NCBI RefSeq assembly: GCF_026420145.1
Contig: NZ_JAPMLV010000008.1
Location: 72,869 to 136,868 of the forward strand
Length of the DNA: 64,000 bases
Direction: 5' to 3'
Source of the DNA: Enterobacter pseudoroggenkampii
Lineage (GTDB): Bacteria > Pseudomonadota > Gammaproteobacteria > Enterobacterales > Enterobacteriaceae
Every line of letters begins with the position of its first letter. Within the stretch, counting starts at the first letter, position 1. Shown in pieces: positions 56,290 through 64,000 of the stretch. The position numbers were made by a program, and so were the translations under genes. The notes beneath the pieces are model-generated. The model had not been told where the DNA came from. It did not search any database and saw only the letters and a program-made list of their open reading frames with translations.

Positions 56290-58644
56290 ATGCACACACA
56301 GACCATTTTTGAATTAAGCCAGGAAGCCGAGCGTTTGTTACAGCTCGCCCTGCAAAATCTTGATACGTTGAAATCAATGCCGGCTGCGATGCTGGAGAGC
56401 ACAGCGGCTGCCATTACGGGTGAAAAGAACAACGTTTTACCTTTGCATTTTAGCGCGCGCGGCGTCGATGCACAGCAGGCGATGCTGAATAATGAATTAC
56501 GGAAAATAACCCGGCTGGAAATGGTCCTGGCTATTGTTGGCACCATGAAAGCGGGGAAATCGACCACCATTAATGCGATTGTAGGGACCGAAGTGTTGCC
56601 GAACCGCAATCGTCCGATGACGGCGCTTCCCACCCTGATTCGGCACACGCCGGGTCAGAAGGACCCGGTGCTGCATTTTTCACATGCCTCGCCGATTGAT
56701 GAATTGATTCAACTGCTCCAGAAAAAGCTATGCGATTACGATCGGGGGAAGCTGGCCCAGCATCTTGAAATTGATAAAGACATGAATACGCTGCTGGAGC
56801 GCATTGAAAAAGGAGAAGCTTTTGAGAAGCATCACCTTGGCGCGCAGCCGATATTTCATTGTCTGAAAAGCCTCAACGACCTGGTGAGACTTTCCCAGGC
56901 GTTAGGTGTGGCGTTTCCGTTCTCTGAATATGCGGCTATCGAACATATTCCGGTCATTGAAGTGGAGTTCGTGCATCTTGCGGGTCTGGATGCTCATCTC
57001 GGACAGCTGACGCTGCTCGATACGCCCGGGCCGAATGAGGCCGGACAGCCACATCTGCAAAAAATGCTCAACGAGCAATTGTCCCGTGCGTCGGCGGTGC
57101 TGGCCGTGATGGATTATACCCAGCTTAAATCCATCTCTGATGAAGAAGTTCGCCAGGCCATTTCCGCGGCGGGAAAATCAGTGCCGTTGTATGCGCTGGT
57201 CAATAAATTCGATCAGAAAGATCGCAATAGCGACGATGAAGAGCAGGTCCGGGCGATGATCTCCGGTACCTTAATGAAGGGCAATATTTCGCCTGGTCAG
57301 ATCTACCCCGTTTCATCCATGTGGGCATATCTGGCGAACCGCGCGCGCTACGAGATGAGTACCCACGGACAGCTGCCGGATCATCAGGAGCAGCCCTGGG
57401 TGCAGGATTTTGCCGAGGCTGCGCTTGGACGTCGCTGGCGCACGGCGGACCTGGACGATATCGATCATATTCGTCATTCTGCCGATTTGCTCTGGGAAGA
57501 TTCGCTGTTTGAACAACCCATACGCAAATTGATTTACGCCGCCTATGCCAATGCCTCGCTATACGCGCTGCGTTCGGCTTCGCATAAGCTCCTTAATTAC
57601 GCACAAAATGCCCGGGAGTACCTCGACTTCCGCTATCAGGGTCTGACGGTTGCCTTTGAGGCGCTGGAATTGAATATTGCACGTCTGGAAGAGGACACGG
57701 CGCTTCTTCAGACGCGCCAGTGCGTCGTGAGCGATGAGGTGAAACATGAAGTTGAGGAGGCGCTGAACGCCACTGCGGACTTTATGGGGGCCCAAAAAAC
57801 CGCGCTTAACCAGGCGATTGGCGAGGTGTTCAGCGCTCGGCATATTCTTGATTTGGCAGGCATCGCTCGGCAGAACCCTCACGGTGGCGAGCCGCACGAG
57901 CTGAAGCAGCTGGTTCTGGACGATGAAGGGCAGGCGCAGATCGCGCTGAGTAAAATCCGCTCCTCCTGCGAGCTGGTGATGCTGGATGCGCAGACGAAGA
58001 TTTGCCGGGAGCTGGCGTTACGCTTCGACCAGCTTGAGTCTACGCTGGCACGCTCCCTGAACGAAGCCATGCGCCCTATCGAAGCACGTATTAAAGAGCA
58101 TCTGAGCCATGCGGGTTTTCGGGCGCGAATCAGTTTCCCAGCGTTTCAGGCGAGCCAGCTTAACTTCAATACGCGGGCGCTGTTTAACGATGCGATTGCG
58201 CAGGATGACAGTCAGGCAGACCCGCCATCAGGCGGGAGCAGCATGCGGGAAACGGTCTCTCGCTGGCTCAATAATCCGGGCTGGGGCTGGGATGAGTATG
58301 TGGAAACGCGCACGCGCTATGTTATCGACATTGCGCAGCTACATGACAAATTTAAGCAACATATTGAGCAGTTTTGTGAACAAATACGTAAAGCTTTGTC
58401 CGCGCAGGTCGATGTCTCTGTTACGGCAGGAATGGCAACGTTCTTTGCAGAATTTTCGTTGTGCCTGACCGGGTTACAGGAAAGCTTGCGTGATAGCCTC
58501 GCAGTGCGTCAACAGAATGAGCATTCAACCCGAGCGCTCTGCCAGTTGTTGAAGCAAAGTATCACTACTGCGACGTGGATACAGGAAGATACCCGACTGT
58601 TACGCGATGATATTCAAACTCTATTCGCGGCAGAGCAACCATGA
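56290..58644 (+). CDS. crfC: Dynamin-like clamp-binding protein CrfC
   Basis: A 784-residue dynamin-superfamily GTPase (742 in E. coli). G1 is GTMKAGKSTT (Lys90), G2 the RPMTALPT region, G3 LLDTPGPNEAG, G4 NKFDQKD. The stalk-like C-terminal half is helical. E. coli CrfC binds the DNA-polymerase clamp and helps nascent-DNA colocalisation. The first 300 residues after position 65 are close to E. coli, but the rest diverges and adds about 40 residues. The N-terminal 65 residues are also different. The gene overlaps yjcZ by four bases. Confidence 0.93.
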   Translation: MHTQTIFELSQEAERLLQLALQNLDTLKSMPAAMLESTAAAITGEKNNVLPLHFSARGVDAQQAMLNNELRKITRLEMVLAIVGTMKAGKSTTINAIVGTEVLPNRNRPMTALPTLIRHTPGQKDPVLHFSHASPIDELIQLLQKKLCDYDRGKLAQHLEIDKDMNTLLERIEKGEAFEKHHLGAQPIFHCLKSLNDLVRLSQALGVAFPFSEYAAIEHIPVIEVEFVHLAGLDAHLGQLTLLDTPGPNEAGQPHLQKMLNEQLSRASAVLAVMDYTQLKSISDEEVRQAISAAGKSVPLYALVNKFDQKDRNSDDEEQVRAMISGTLMKGNISPGQIYPVSSMWAYLANRARYEMSTHGQLPDHQEQPWVQDFAEAALGRRWRTADLDDIDHIRHSADLLWEDSLFEQPIRKLIYAAYANASLYALRSASHKLLNYAQNAREYLDFRYQGLTVAFEALELNIARLEEDTALLQTRQCVVSDEVKHEVEEALNATADFMGAQKTALNQAIGEVFSARHILDLAGIARQNPHGGEPHELKQLVLDDEGQAQIALSKIRSSCELVMLDAQTKICRELALRFDQLESTLARSLNEAMRPIEARIKEHLSHAGFRARISFPAFQASQLNFNTRALFNDAIAQDDSQADPPSGGSSMRETVSRWLNNPGWGWDEYVETRTRYVIDIAQLHDKFKQHIEQFCEQIRKALSAQVDVSVTAGMATFFAEFSLCLTGLQESLRDSLAVRQQNEHSTRALCQLLKQSITTATWIQEDTRLLRDDIQTLFAAEQP

Positions 58645-59516
58645 CAACACCACTACTGGACGGTCCCGGGCGAACGCTGGAGTGTATTAATCCAAAATTT
58701 ATGGTCGATCTGGTGCAGGGGGGAGACGCGGCGCGTCATCCTCACCTGGGACCACAGCAGCTTCAGTTTCGTGAGCGTTTGACGCAGGAAATCATGACGC
58801 ATACCCGGCTCCGCCCCTGGGCGATGGCGGGGATGCTCAATGAAAATGCGGGGCTGCGCCTGGGGCTGGCGGAAAAACTGGCCGGCATGCTTGATCCGGG
58901 TCATCTCGCGCTGACGCTGATGGCTGAGAAGCTGATTGCTTTGCGCCAGCAGACTCACCCGCGCGCCCCGCAATCCCCTGGGCTGATGCAGCAATACGGT
59001 GAACTCGCTTCTCATTTTACCCAACGCGCAGCCTATAAAGAGAAGGCGCTGACCCAGCGCGGGCTCACGGTGCAGGCGGGCGAGCACAGCGAGCAGATTT
59101 TCACCCGCTGGCGGGCCGGGCACTATGATGGCTGGTCCCTGGCCGGGCGCTGTTTTATTGTCCTGGAAGAGCTGCGCTGGGGGGCATTTGGTGATGCATG
59201 CCGCCTCGCGAATGAAGATGTAGCGGCAATGCTTAAGGATAACCTGCGCAGCATGGCGGCTAACTATCTGGCGCAGGGCATTAATGCGTCACCCACGACC
59301 CGCCATTTCTATCACCAGTGGCTGACAACGCCGGCCTCTCCGGGTTTAATCGATCATAAAGACATGCTGGGGTGGCTGGGGGACTGGTGTCAGGCGGATC
59401 AACATCCGGTGAGCTGGTCAGTCACGCAAAACTGGCAGACCGTCGCGCTGGGTATGCCGAGGCTCTGTTCGGCAAAACGGCTGGTTGACGGGATGGTGGA
59501 AGAGATTTTTGGGTGA
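58641..59516 (+). CDS. yjcZ: YjcZ family protein
   Basis: A 291-residue cytoplasmic protein of unknown function, close in length to E. coli YjcZ (292). No signal peptide, membrane span or known catalytic motif is seen; it is helical, with LEECINPKFM-like and PGLIDHKDMLGWLGDW regions. It starts inside the end of crfC (ATGA overlap) and must be co-translated with it. In E. coli the pair is reported among flagellar-regulon genes, but I could not find a good sigma-28 promoter here. Confidence 0.9.
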   Translation: MTTPLLDGPGRTLECINPKFMVDLVQGGDAARHPHLGPQQLQFRERLTQEIMTHTRLRPWAMAGMLNENAGLRLGLAEKLAGMLDPGHLALTLMAEKLIALRQQTHPRAPQSPGLMQQYGELASHFTQRAAYKEKALTQRGLTVQAGEHSEQIFTRWRAGHYDGWSLAGRCFIVLEELRWGAFGDACRLANEDVAAMLKDNLRSMAANYLAQGINASPTTRHFYHQWLTTPASPGLIDHKDMLGWLGDWCQADQHPVSWSVTQNWQTVALGMPRLCSAKRLVDGMVEEIFG

Positions 59517-59523
59517 TCTCTTC

Positions 59524-59560
59524 CCCCTCACCCTAACCCTCTCCCCGCAGGGGAGAGGGG
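59524..59560. repeat. Palindromic intergenic repeat, copy 8
   Basis: CCCTCACCC then CCCTCTCCCC-GCA-GGGGAGAGGGG between the convergent 3' ends of yjcZ and kdgT. Confidence 0.85.
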
Positions 59561-59578
59561 ATGGTTTGGTGCGGTGTG

Positions 59579-60577
59579 TTAATGATTCATTTCTATTGGT
59601 TTCGGTTCAGGCTGGGCCTCTTGCATATTCCCGTAGCGTTTCGCGTACAGCGCCGTGATGATCGGCACCAGAATCGCGGTGACAATGACGCTGGCGGCAA
59701 CCAGCGCTGTCGCTGAAGCGGCCACCGGTTCGAAGGCCGGGTTAATCTGGGCAATAATCACCGGGTTTGCGACGGCAGCCCCTGCGGCTGAAGAGGCGGC
59801 GACGCCGGCCGTGCCGTTTCCTCCTCCGATCACGCGGTCGGCAATGATCAGCGGAATACCGGTAATGACGATCACGGCGACCCCCAGCACAATACCCAGC
59901 AGGCCGGTATCGAGGATAACCTTCAGATTAATGGTGTTCCCCAGTGCGAAGCCGAAGAACGGGATCAGCACCGGCGTGGCTTTGCTGAAGAAATCACGCA
60001 GATCGTGATCGAGATTGCCAAGGGCAAAGCCGATCAGGAAGGGCAGGATCGCGCCGACAAAGTGGTGGGGTTCAAAAGAGGCCAGGCCAGCAGACCCCAG
60101 GATCAGCATCGTCATCAGCGGACCAGATTCCAGAGACATCAACACAAATGCGCCGGACTCTTCTTTCGTCCCATACTGGTTCATCAGGCTGGCGTACAAT
60201 CCGCCGTTAGTCATATCCATCGCCGAGACAATCGCCAGGACCGATAATCCCGCGAAGAACCCGGTCTGAATTCCAGTCTCCGGGATGAACATCGCGCATA
60301 TCATTGCTACCGCCCAGGCTACGGCTATTTTGGTTATCACCAGCGTGCCGGATTTCCGTATTACAGTACCTGTTGCCCGCAAATTAATGGATGCGCCGAT
60401 ACAAAAAAACCAGACGGCAAGAATCGGAACCGTGCCCGTTATCATGCCTTTTGTGAAACCGCCAAAATAAGCCCCGGTATCAGGGGCAAGGGTATTCAGG
60501 ATGGCGCCCAGTACCAGCGGAACCAGCATCATACCGCCGGGTATGCGTTCTATCGTGGCTTTAATCTTCATGGACAA
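59579..60577 (-). CDS. kdgT: 2-keto-3-deoxygluconate permease
   Basis: A 332-residue proton symporter for 2-keto-3-deoxy-D-gluconate, a pectin and hexuronate breakdown product (327 in E. coli, KdgT family). About ten hydrophobic spans are readable; [33 protein letters not shown] and [18 protein letters not shown] are family signatures. Control by KdgR is likely from the operator upstream. In E. coli kdgT lies elsewhere (near 88 min), so its place beside yjcZ and proP differs. Confidence 0.9.
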   Translation of the reverse strand: MSMKIKATIERIPGGMMLVPLVLGAILNTLAPDTGAYFGGFTKGMITGTVPILAVWFFCIGASINLRATGTVIRKSGTLVITKIAVAWAVAMICAMFIPETGIQTGFFAGLSVLAIVSAMDMTNGGLYASLMNQYGTKEESGAFVLMSLESGPLMTMLILGSAGLASFEPHHFVGAILPFLIGFALGNLDHDLRDFFSKATPVLIPFFGFALGNTINLKVILDTGLLGIVLGVAVIVITGIPLIIADRVIGGGNGTAGVAASSAAGAAVANPVIIAQINPAFEPVAASATALVAASVIVTAILVPIITALYAKRYGNMQEAQPEPKPIEMNH

Positions 60578-60781
60578 ACCTCACATCGGATCCCGCAGGA
60601 CGGGTGACAGGTGTTAAAAATTAGTCAATAAATTCAATTAATTGCTCTTGTCGTTTGCGGTGTTTTTTCGATAATCCTGCACGCATAATTAAATGTGTGC
60701 TCTCGATTAACCTCATTCTGTAAAACATAAAACGCTGAATTCGGATTTATCATGCGATCATTGGAATATCGATTCAATGAA

Positions 60782-60802
60782 AATAAAACATCGTTTTAGT
60801 TA
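60782..60802. promoter_or_regulatory. Candidate KdgR operator
   Basis: AAATAAAACATCGTTTTAGTT fits the KdgR consensus AATAAAACAATGTTTCATT with two or three changes and keeps the central inverted repeat. It lies about 205 bases before kdgT. KdgR represses hexuronate and 2-keto-3-deoxygluconate genes. Confidence 0.6.
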
Positions 60803-61007
60803 TCTTTGTCACATATTCAATGTAAAACCTGAGTCCGGTTCCTGTGGATGGAAATTTATGTAAATTTGATGTGAATTAACGAGGTTTGTTTTTCTGTTAC
60901 GAAAGAAATAATGACGTGCGTGAGGATGCTCTTTAGGTAGGTTAAGGAAGTGCTTATTGGCACTCCTTGACAAAAATTTGACTAGGTTGACCGGACGCGA
61001 AAATATG

Positions 61008-61023
61008 TGTGAAGTTGATCACA
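61008..61023 (+). promoter_or_regulatory. CRP site of proP promoter P1
   Basis: TGTGA-AGTTGA-TCACA is a perfect match to the CRP consensus. It lies about 205 bases upstream of the proP start, as in E. coli, where CRP acts at the osmotically regulated P1 promoter near position -34.5. Confidence 0.82.
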
Positions 61024-61121
61024 AATATAAACGCTGGTAGGGTAAAAAGGTCATTAACTGCCCAGGCAGGCGTCAACAGGTTCGGTTGTATCGGCGTAAA
61101 ACGTCAATGTAAGTAAACCTG

Positions 61122-61128
61122 CTACGCT
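61122..61128 (+). promoter_or_regulatory. Candidate proP P2 -10 element (sigma-S type)
   Basis: CTACGCT about 95 bases upstream of the start codon is at the place of the E. coli P2 promoter, which depends on sigma-S and Fis. It is placed by distance and resemblance; the Fis site was not resolved. Confidence 0.5.
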
Positions 61129-61220
61129 TGAATAAGGCGATTCGCATGGAGCGGATCCCATGGTTCACAGAACGTAAACTGGACTGTGAAACAGACAGGG
61201 CCGAGTCAACGAGGATAGCT

Positions 61221-62723
61221 ATGCTAAGAAGGAAAAAGATTAAACCCATCACACTTCGCGACGTCACCATTATTGATGACGCAAAGCTGCGTAAAGCCAT
61301 TACCGCAGCCTCGCTCGGTAATGCGATGGAATGGTTCGATTTTGGTGTCTACGGCTTTGTGGCCTATGCGTTAGGTAAAGTGTTTTTCCCCGGGGCCGAT
61401 CCCAGCCTTCAGATGATTGCCGCACTGGGTACGTTCTCCGTTCCCTTCCTGATTCGCCCGCTGGGTGGACTGTTCTTCGGTATGCTCGGCGATAAATATG
61501 GCCGTCAGAAAATTCTTGCCATCACCATCGTCATTATGTCGATCAGTACATTCTGTATCGGCCTTATCCCGTCTTACGCCACCATCGGCATTTGGGCACC
61601 GATTCTGCTGCTGATCTGTAAGATGGCACAGGGCTTCTCCGTGGGGGGGGAATACACCGGCGCCTCGATCTTTGTTGCCGAGTACTCTCCGGACCGTAAG
61701 CGCGGGTTTATGGGAAGCTGGCTGGACTTCGGCTCGATTGCCGGGTTTGTTCTGGGCGCGGGCGTGGTGGTGCTGATTTCAACCGTAGTGGGGGAAGCGA
61801 ACTTCCTCGACTGGGGCTGGCGTATCCCGTTCTTCCTGGCATTGCCGCTGGGGATCATTGGTCTCTACCTGCGTCATGCGCTTGAAGAAACGCCCGCGTT
61901 CCAGCAGCACGTCGATAAGCTGGAACAGGGTGACCGCGAAGGGCTGCAGGATGGTCCGAAGGTGTCGTTCAAAGAGATTGCCACTAAGCACTGGCGCAGC
62001 CTGCTGACCTGTATTGGTCTGGTGATTTCGACCAACGTGACCTACTACATGCTGCTGACCTACATGCCGAGCTATCTGTCGCATAACCTGCACTACTCGG
62101 AAGATCACGGTGTCTTGATTATTATCGCCATCATGGTCGGTATGCTGTTTGTGCAGCCGATTATGGGCCTGTTGAGTGACCGTTTTGGCCGTCGACCGTT
62201 CATTATTCTGGGAAGCGTTGCGCTGTTTGCGCTGGCAATCCCGGCATTTATTCTGATTAACAGCGATGTGCTGGGGCTAATTTTTGCCGGTCTGCTGATG
62301 CTGGCGGTGATCCTTAACTGCTTTATCGGGGTGATGGCCTCAACGCTGCCCGCGATGTTCCCGACCCACATTCGCTACAGCGCGCTGGCCGCGGCCTTTA
62401 ACATCTCGGTGCTGATTGCCGGTCTGACCCCGACGCTTGCCGCCTCGCTGGTGGAGAGCACGCAGAACCTGATGATGCCGGCTTATTACCTGATGGTGAT
62501 CGCGGTGATTGGTTTGATTACCGGTATTACCATGAAGGAGACGGCGAATCGTCCTCTGAAAGGTGCAACGCCTGCGGCATCGGATATTCAGGAAGCGAAA
62601 GAGATCCTGCGTGAGCACTACGATAACGTAGAGCAGAAGATTGAAGATATCGACGCAGAGATTGAAGAGCTGCAGAAAAAACGCTCCCGACTGGTGGACC
62701 AGCATCCACGCATCAACGAGTAA
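61221..62723 (+). CDS. proP: Proline/glycine betaine:H+ symporter ProP
   Basis: A 500-residue major facilitator that imports proline, glycine betaine and ectoine under osmotic stress. Twelve spans are readable (GNAMEWFDFGVYGFVAYALG, DKYGRQKILAIT, GASIFVAEYSPDRKRGF). The C-terminal segment (about 455-495, ADIQEAKEILREHYDNVEQKIEDIDAEIEEL region) is an antiparallel coiled coil that sets the osmotic threshold. GAGGATAGCT precedes the ATG of MLRRKKIK; the frame extends 31 codons upstream into the P2 promoter, which would not be translated. It ends in a strong terminator. Confidence 0.96.
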   Translation: MLRRKKIKPITLRDVTIIDDAKLRKAITAASLGNAMEWFDFGVYGFVAYALGKVFFPGADPSLQMIAALGTFSVPFLIRPLGGLFFGMLGDKYGRQKILAITIVIMSISTFCIGLIPSYATIGIWAPILLLICKMAQGFSVGGEYTGASIFVAEYSPDRKRGFMGSWLDFGSIAGFVLGAGVVVLISTVVGEANFLDWGWRIPFFLALPLGIIGLYLRHALEETPAFQQHVDKLEQGDREGLQDGPKVSFKEIATKHWRSLLTCIGLVISTNVTYYMLLTYMPSYLSHNLHYSEDHGVLIIIAIMVGMLFVQPIMGLLSDRFGRRPFIILGSVALFALAIPAFILINSDVLGLIFAGLLMLAVILNCFIGVMASTLPAMFPTHIRYSALAAAFNISVLIAGLTPTLAASLVESTQNLMMPAYYLMVIAVIGLITGITMKETANRPLKGATPAASDIQEAKEILREHYDNVEQKIEDIDAEIEELQKKRSRLVDQHPRINE

Positions 62724-62730
62724 TAAAAAA

Positions 62731-62750
62731 ACCCGCCAACGGCGGGTTTT
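62731..62750. terminator. Bidirectional terminator, proP / nickel-transporter gene
   Basis: ACCCGCC-AAC-GGCGGGT flanked by AAAAAAA before and TTTCTTTT after, so a T run follows the stem on either strand between the convergent genes. Confidence 0.9.
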
Positions 62751-62756
62751 CTTTTA

Positions 62757-63710
62757 TTAGCATCCGGCGGCGATGTAGTCGCCATTGGCACTGATGGGGA
62801 TCACCGTCAGGAACAGCACCGTCGCGAACAGGATCAGGACTATCCCTCCGGCTATTTTGACTGCCGGTACGAGCCATCTTAATGAGGCGCTTTCTCCGAA
62901 CCAGCTCACCGTGCGCTCGCGGGCGTAGCGTACTGCCAGTGAAAGCCCCACGATAGAAAGCGCGGTTCCCAAAGACATGGTCATGACTGCGGCCACCCCC
63001 CAGGTGACAATGCCCAGCGCGTTCGAAAACATCAGAATCATGATCGCCCCGCTGCACGGGCGTGCGCCAATTGCCAGAATGACACCCAAGCGTGTTTTCC
63101 AGTCGCTTTGTGTCAGGTTTGCCCCCACGCCATGATGACCGCAGCCACAGTGCTCATCGTGCTGATGAAGCGGTTTGATGGCTGAGATCGTTAACCTGTG
63201 TGGACGCAGGCTCTTCAGCGCCTGGTAAATAACAAACGCGCCAAATGTGCCAATAAGCACTGCACTTATCTTTTCCACGTACCAGCGGCTGGTACTGATA
63301 TCCCCTGAGGCGAGGTTAAACCCTATAGCCAGAATAAAGACAAAAAGAATGGCGCTGACGCCCTGCATCAGGCTACCCAGGAAGGGGACGACCCGGGCGG
63401 CCAGCTCGCTTTCCTTATTGGTGGTCAGATAGGTCGTCACAATGAATTTTCCATGCCCGGGTCCGATGGCGTGAAGGACACCATAAAGGAAAGCTCCCGT
63501 TAACAGCCATAATCCGCCGCTGTACTGGTGGTTATTAAGCTGCAGCAGATACATTACCAGATAACGGTGCAGCGTAATTTGTGTGGCGAGACACCACTGG
63601 ATAAAAGCGTTCCAGTGCGCATGCAGGGTAAAACCGGCAAAGAGGATTGCCAGCAGCATCACTCCTGCTGTAGGGAGACGCCAGTCACGGGCGAGGCGTT
63701 GTGTGGTCAT
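62757..63710 (-). CDS. Nickel/cobalt transporter, NicO (RcnA) family
   Basis: A 317-residue NicO-family membrane protein. Six or so spans are visible; HAIGPGHGKFIV and GARPCSGAIMIL are the metal-binding family motifs. A histidine/cysteine-rich loop (HQHDEHCGCGHHG) lies between. Relatives are RcnA (efflux) and NicO uptake types; direction cannot be decided, and RcnR is not adjacent. The open frame is longer by 53 codons; MTTQRLARDW is my choice because a TATACT -10 element occurs just upstream, but its ribosome site is weak. Confidence 0.75.
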   Translation of the reverse strand: MTTQRLARDWRLPTAGVMLLAILFAGFTLHAHWNAFIQWCLATQITLHRYLVMYLLQLNNHQYSGGLWLLTGAFLYGVLHAIGPGHGKFIVTTYLTTNKESELAARVVPFLGSLMQGVSAILFVFILAIGFNLASGDISTSRWYVEKISAVLIGTFGAFVIYQALKSLRPHRLTISAIKPLHQHDEHCGCGHHGVGANLTQSDWKTRLGVILAIGARPCSGAIMILMFSNALGIVTWGVAAVMTMSLGTALSIVGLSLAVRYARERTVSWFGESASLRWLVPAVKIAGGIVLILFATVLFLTVIPISANGDYIAAGC

Positions 63711-63887
63711 GAGGATGGGCCTGCACAGAGGAGAGTATTTGCCGCTAGTATAGTTGATCTTCCCGCGCAATTCGTAGGATCGCATCGCGATCCGCTCATG
63801 ATTGTGGATAACTTTGTGTATAAAAGGGTATAAGGCGGGGTTTTGCTGGGGAATGCAGCAGTCAGTCATTTTTTTGCAACTTTTCGG

Positions 63888-63915
63888 TTGCGGTCGTTCG
63901 GGAACTCCCTATAAT
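63888..63915 (+). promoter_or_regulatory. rRNA operon promoter P1
   Basis: TTGCGG at 63888 and TATAAT at 63910 are 16 bases apart, followed by the GC-rich discriminator GCGCCTCC. An A/T-rich UP-like stretch (TCATTTTTTTGC) precedes them. The sequence matches E. coli rrn P1 promoters almost base for base. Transcription starts near 63922, and growth-rate control by ppGpp/DksA and Fis is expected. Confidence 0.92.
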
Positions 63916-64000
63916 GCGCCTCCATCGACACGGCGGATGTGAATCACTTCACAAACAACCCGGTCGGTTGAAGAGAAAAAATCCTGAAATAACGGGTTGA
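63916..64000 (+). other. rrn leader and start of promoter P2
   Basis: The region after P1 (CACGGCGGATGTGAATCACT and GGTTGAAGAGAAAAAATCC) matches known rrn spacers between P1 and P2. The window ends in GGGTTGA, where the TTGA of the P2 -35 element begins. The 16S gene must lie to the right, outside the window. Confidence 0.85.

Noticed and set aside
61128..61220. A 31-codon N-terminal extension of ProP
   Set aside because: It overlaps the P2 promoter, has no ribosome site and is not in the family; the ATG at 61221 has a strong one.

Overview
The window is a chromosomal segment of an Enterobacteriaceae genome, most likely Enterobacter or a close relative such as Lelliottia or Leclercia. The proteins are near-identical to the E. 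coli set and the order follows the E. coli 91-93 min region: dusA-pspG-qor-dnaB-alr-tyrB-aphA-yjbQR-uvrA-ssb-yjcB-pdeC-soxSR-ghxP-yjcE-actP-yjcH-acs-gltP-yjcO-fdhF ... yjdP-phn-yjdNM-crfC-yjcZ-proP. Base composition is GC-rich, lpxO is present, and palindromic intergenic repeats of a type common in Enterobacter and Klebsiella recur. No phage, insertion sequence or CRISPR array was found. Species assignment is inference.

Layout. 1-11.3 kb is housekeeping: tRNA modification, phage-shock, replication (dnaB, ssb), cell-wall alanine (alr), tyrosine synthesis (tyrB) and excision repair (uvrA), with a sigma-54 promoter at pspG and a LexA box between uvrA and ssb. 11.3-17.3 kb holds c-di-GMP turnover (an accessory GGDEF protein beside the EAL protein PdeC), the soxRS switch with its operator, the sRNA gene sraL downstream of soxR, and a glutathione transferase. 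17.6-28.7 kb is transport and acetate metabolism: GhxP, YjcE, a LysR-cidA/cidB-type cassette, actP-yjcH-acs, and gltP. The nrf operon that separates acs and gltP in E. coli is missing. 28.8-32.2 kb holds yjcO, an unlisted hok/sok type I toxin-antitoxin locus, and the selenoprotein gene fdhF, read through an in-frame UGA.

32.4-43.6 kb is the accessory heart of the window, occupying the place where E. coli K-12 has mdtNOP/yjcS/als. It contains an OmpR-type response regulator, lpxO, a six-gene sugar operon (ABC ATPase, permease, binding protein, D-lyxose-type isomerase, class II aldolase, PfkB kinase) and a divergent TorS-like hybrid histidine kinase. The order suggests import of a pentose or hexose, isomerisation to a ketose, phosphorylation and aldol cleavage to dihydroxyacetone phosphate, controlled by the two-component pair. 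A sequence identical to the TorR decamer, paired with an inverted near-copy, lies in the divergent promoter region. A small GNAT gene of lower GC follows.

43.6-55.8 kb is yjdP and the complete phosphonate/C-P lyase operon phnCDEFGHIJKLMNOP with a Pho box, then yjdN and yjdM. 56.3-64 kb holds crfC-yjcZ, kdgT with a KdgR-type operator, proP with a perfect CRP site, a RcnA/NicO-type nickel-cobalt transporter, and, at the right edge, the promoter region of an rRNA operon whose 16S gene lies outside the window.

All assignments come from reading the sequence and recalled family knowledge; no searches were run.
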